From positions 124,001-188,000 of the forward strand of contig NZ_AFPU01000001.1 in the NCBI RefSeq assembly GCF_000220175.1: 64,000 bases of DNA, written 5' to 3'. Shown piece after piece: positions 61,738 to 64,000 of the stretch. The stretch is from Nitrosarchaeum koreense MY1 (GTDB lineage: Archaea; Thermoproteota; Nitrososphaeria; Nitrososphaerales; Nitrosopumilaceae). Every line of letters starts with the position of its first letter. Position 1 is the first letter of the stretch. The position numbers were made by a program, and so were the translations under genes. The notes under the pieces are model-generated. The model ran no database searches. It was not told the DNA's origin and saw nothing but the letters and a program-made list of their open reading frames with translations.

Positions 61738-62487
61738 ATGTCTAAAGAGAATGATGAATCTAAGATAGAAACAACAACTGTTAATGATTTAACATCTGAT
61801 AAGATATCTGCAGAAGAAACTGCAAAATCTAAATCTAAAGTAAAAGAAACAGCTCAGACAGCAGAAGGAACTAAAACAGCTGATGAATCTAAAATAGCAG
61901 CTCAAGCAGCAGCAAAGGCAGCAGCCGCAGCCAAAGCAGCCGCAGAAGCAGAAAAAGCTGCAAAAGAAGCAATTGCAAAAGCAGAGGCAGCTAAAGCTGC
62001 AGCTGAAGCAGCCGCAGAAGAAGAATACAAAGCAATTGCAGCTGAAGTAAAAGCAACAACAGCAAAAGCTCCAACATTTACTAATCAACGAAAAAGCGAA
62101 GAAATTTTTAGAAGAGAAATGGGAGAGCCTGAATTTTTCTTAGCAAAAAAAGATCGATTTCCAAGACCGATTCTTTCATCTGAAGAACAAGATGAACTCA
62201 CAAGAAAAGTTGAGATTCCAACAGATAACACACCAAAATACATTCCACAACATGTACTAAGTCCAGAGTTTGGTGGAATGTCTAATTATGAATCAGGAGT
62301 AGGAAATTTCTTGGAAGAAACCAAACAAAAACTTAAGAAATTAAAAAATGATCCAAACTCATCTCAAAAAGATATAATTGCAACACAACAAGAACTTGCA
62401 TATTTAGAATCAATTTATGAGAATTATTATGTTGGTATGAATGTTTTCCGTACTGCAAAAGGTGGAAGGAACAAACTAAGAGAATAA
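61738..62487 (+). CDS. Ala/Lys/Glu-rich helical protein with conserved-looking C-terminal domain
   Basis: 249 aa. Residues about 30-105 are a long low-complexity helix of Ala, Lys and Glu (AAAKAAAAAKAAAEAEKAA). The C-terminal half is normal (REMGEPEFFLAKKDRFPRP, TPKYIPQHVLSPEFGG) and ends RTAKGGRNKLRE. Domain composition suggests a scaffold or nucleic-acid/ribosome-associated protein. It precedes hemA by 11 bp, but a haem role is not evident. Confidence 0.68.
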   Translation: MSKENDESKIETTTVNDLTSDKISAEETAKSKSKVKETAQTAEGTKTADESKIAAQAAAKAAAAAKAAAEAEKAAKEAIAKAEAAKAAAEAAAEEEYKAIAAEVKATTAKAPTFTNQRKSEEIFRREMGEPEFFLAKKDRFPRPILSSEEQDELTRKVEIPTDNTPKYIPQHVLSPEFGGMSNYESGVGNFLEETKQKLKKLKNDPNSSQKDIIATQQELAYLESIYENYYVGMNVFRTAKGGRNKLRE

Positions 62488-62498
62488 ATGGTGATGAA

Positions 62499-63575
62499 TT
62501 GAGCGAAATTAATTTTGATATTATTAATGCAAGAGTAACTTTCAAAAATGTACCGCTTCACTCCTTAGCACGATTTAGATTTAATGATCTTAAAGTTGCA
62601 TGTGAAACTTTCAAGAAAATTCCAGGTGTTGCAGAATGTATAATAATTCAAACTGCTAGTCGAGTTGAAATCTTTACCGTAAGTAATTTGGAAACAGGAG
62701 ATACTCCAGACGGAAGAAGAGTTGAAGGAAAGGGACTAGTTTTAAATCAAATTAAAGAAACATGGGAGTCTCTATCTGAACTTGAGCAAATTGATATTGA
62801 TCATTTTGATCAAACACTTGAAGTTTACAAAGGCACAGATGTCTATCTCAATCTGTTGAGGCTGGCTTGTGGTTTGGAATCAGTAGTCATTGGTAAAGAA
62901 GAAATATTGAATGAAATTAAAGCTGCGCTTTCACATGCAAAGGAAATTAACGTCTCAGGAGATATTTTGAATAAATTATTTGAAAATATTATTCGTATTG
63001 CGTCAAGAATTAGAGAAACTACTGGCATTAGTAAAAATGTCATATCTTTAGGTGATGTTTCTGTGAAGATTGTAGATGAAAAAGCAGGCTTGGATGCTAA
63101 GAAACGTATTCTTCTAATTGGTACAGGCGAATCTGCTGCTAGAGTCGCTAAAACTCTAAATAAAAAAGGATTTGCATTTGATGTTACAAGTAAAACAATT
63201 GAACGTTCAACTGGATTTTCTAAAATTTTGGGGGGTAAACCAATTGCATTTGAAGAAGTTTTAGCAGGATTTGATAAATATGATATAGTTTTTGTTGCAA
63301 CTACTGCTGATTATTTCTTAATTACTTTTGATAGACTAAAATTAGTAATGGAAGAAAAAAAGAAAGGAACACTGATTTTAGATTTATCCGATCCAAGAAC
63401 AGTTGATGAAGGAATAACTGCATTACCTGGAATTAAATTACTATTTAGAGATCAAATTGCTGAAATATATGAAGAAAATGTGAAATCTCGAATTGGAATG
63501 ATTCCTGCCGTAGAAAAAATTATTGAAAAAGAAATACCAATTCTAGAAGCAACAATGAAACACATTACTGCATAA
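62499..63575 (+). CDS. hemA: Glutamyl-tRNA reductase family protein (HemA), catalytic Cys replaced by Ala
   Basis: 358 aa, TTG start with GGTGAT 8 bases upstream. The overall match to HemA is clear: GLESVVIGKEEILNEIKAAL, RIASRIRETTGISKNVISLG, an NAD-binding loop (ILLIGTGESAARV) and a short C-terminal dimerisation part. In place of the usual TCNRVE motif, with the nucleophilic Cys that forms the glutamyl thioester, it reads QTASRVEIF (A53, codon GCT at 62655-62657). The dimerisation domain is short compared with typical ~420 aa enzymes. It may be a non-catalytic homologue or use another nucleophile. Confidence 0.85.
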   Translation: MSEINFDIINARVTFKNVPLHSLARFRFNDLKVACETFKKIPGVAECIIIQTASRVEIFTVSNLETGDTPDGRRVEGKGLVLNQIKETWESLSELEQIDIDHFDQTLEVYKGTDVYLNLLRLACGLESVVIGKEEILNEIKAALSHAKEINVSGDILNKLFENIIRIASRIRETTGISKNVISLGDVSVKIVDEKAGLDAKKRILLIGTGESAARVAKTLNKKGFAFDVTSKTIERSTGFSKILGGKPIAFEEVLAGFDKYDIVFVATTADYFLITFDRLKLVMEEKKKGTLILDLSDPRTVDEGITALPGIKLLFRDQIAEIYEENVKSRIGMIPAVEKIIEKEIPILEATMKHITA

Positions 63576-63620
63576 TCTTAATTCATTTAATGGACAATTA
63601 ATAATTGCTAATCTGTACTA

Positions 63621-63782
63621 TTATTTTTTTCTAAGGATAAATTGCATTAAGGCTTCTTTTGAATAATCTATTCCATGTATGTCTTCAGTATGTTTTCCGA
63701 ATTCTTCTATTACTTGTTCTATTTCACCTTCTGATACAAATTCACACTCAAAACCATAATCACTGCATTTTAGTTTAGCCAT
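63621..63782 (-). CDS. DUF1059-like small protein
   Basis: 53 aa. KLKCSDYGFECEFVSEGEIE, then a helix with FGKHTEDIHGID, matches the short DUF1059 pattern (paired Cys, acidic, HxxxxHGI end). Clear ATG and TAA. Function unknown. Convergent with hemA. Confidence 0.78.
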   Translation of the reverse strand: MAKLKCSDYGFECEFVSEGEIEQVIEEFGKHTEDIHGIDYSKEALMQFILRKK

Positions 63783-63977
63783 GTCCTGAGTCTATTAACT
63801 CGATATAAATATCAAAAGAAAATTTTTGTTCATAAAACTACGGATCTATTAATTTTGCTATAATTGCCACAAATCGATGATATTATTTTTATATGGATAT
63901 TTGATCTCTTGCCATTCTCATATAACATCTAAGTTGGACAGAAATACATTTATCCAAAGTAACAAAAATTATTCTGT

Positions 63978-64000
63978 ATGGTAGTAGAACATAAAGCTAA
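63978..64000 (+). CDS. Start of a gene running off the window
   Basis: The last 23 bases contain ATG and seven codons (MVVEHKA). A CATTTATCC box lies about 30 bases before the ATG, as for leaderless genes. Identity cannot be told. Confidence 0.45.

Noticed and set aside
61789-62088. Cys/Phe-rich 99-codon minus-strand frame
   Set aside because: It is the mirror of the GCA/AAA-rich Ala-Lys helix of the plus-strand gene; composition follows from that bias.

Overview
This 64-kb window is a contiguous stretch of core chromosome from an ammonia-oxidising thaumarchaeon (Nitrososphaerota), most likely a marine Nitrosopumilus/Nitrosarchaeum-type organism. The evidence is gene content: a 4-hydroxybutyryl-CoA synthetase/dehydratase pair of the hydroxypropionate/hydroxybutyrate carbon-fixation cycle, a heme-copper oxidase operon with a tandem blue-copper protein, exported proteins with the thaumarchaeal DWIKNNAKWW-type module, and archaeal information genes (GINS, MCM, RFC, Hel308, L7Ae, S28e, L24e, L37e, aIF5B, aIF6, Alba, LSm, archease). 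The DNA is AT-rich, spacing is tight, many starts are TTG or GTG, and many genes have a TTTAAA-like box about 28-30 bases before the ATG, as expected for leaderless archaeal transcripts. No rRNA, CRISPR array, transposase or prophage was seen.

Layout. 1-2.4 kb: end of a terminal-oxidase operon (coxA, double cupredoxin, half-size CtaA). 2.4-7.8 kb: SRPBCC protein, tRNA-Lys, a divergent two-component pair, methyltransferase, first class-IV aminotransferase. 7.8-7.9 kb: a possible structured RNA. 7.9-10.6 kb: aspartokinase, glycosyltransferase, tRNA-Val. 11-14.4 kb: a pyrimidine-dimer glycosylase-like gene, then a metal/redox locus (TRASH-domain regulator divergent from CcdA-YHS-thioredoxin genes, then a Ni/Co transporter). 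16.9-20.6 kb: carbon-fixation pair. 20.6-24.8 kb: signal peptidase and a group of zinc-ribbon proteins. 25-26.9 kb: cyclic amidohydrolase followed by a structured 470-bp gap with a tiny gene. 26.9-30.7 kb: rpiA, L37e/LSm, creatininase, purU, tRNA-Leu. 30.8-35.2 kb: phosphosugar mutase and the L7Ae-S28e-L24e-NDK-aIF5B operon. 35.2-40.3 kb: thioredoxin, repeat-bearing surface protein, archease, hisS, aIF6. 40.4-41.6 kb: duplicated 7Fe-type ferredoxins. 41.7-47.6 kb: replication and repair block (RFC small subunit, GINS, MCM, Hel308). 47.6-51.4 kb: envelope-sugar genes. 51.4-56.1 kb: Lys-rich micro-ORF, ferredoxin-NADP reductase-like gene, tRNAs, Alba, lyase-family enzyme, PadR regulator. 56.2-59.5 kb: sdhACDB. 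59.5-64 kb: SufT-like protein, argH, tRNA-Lys and tRNA-Asp, HemA and small proteins.

The genes serve central metabolism, respiration and information processing; there is no obvious large accessory island. The most interesting signals are small: seven short reading frames of 20-55 codons with good support from composition or position, and three weaker ones; two candidate structured RNAs; a kink-loop-like element in the L7Ae leader; a tandem ferredoxin duplication that copied its promoter and shows reciprocal changes in metal-ligand residues; and a HemA-family protein whose catalytic cysteine position is alanine. All functional statements come from reading motifs by eye; no database search was possible.
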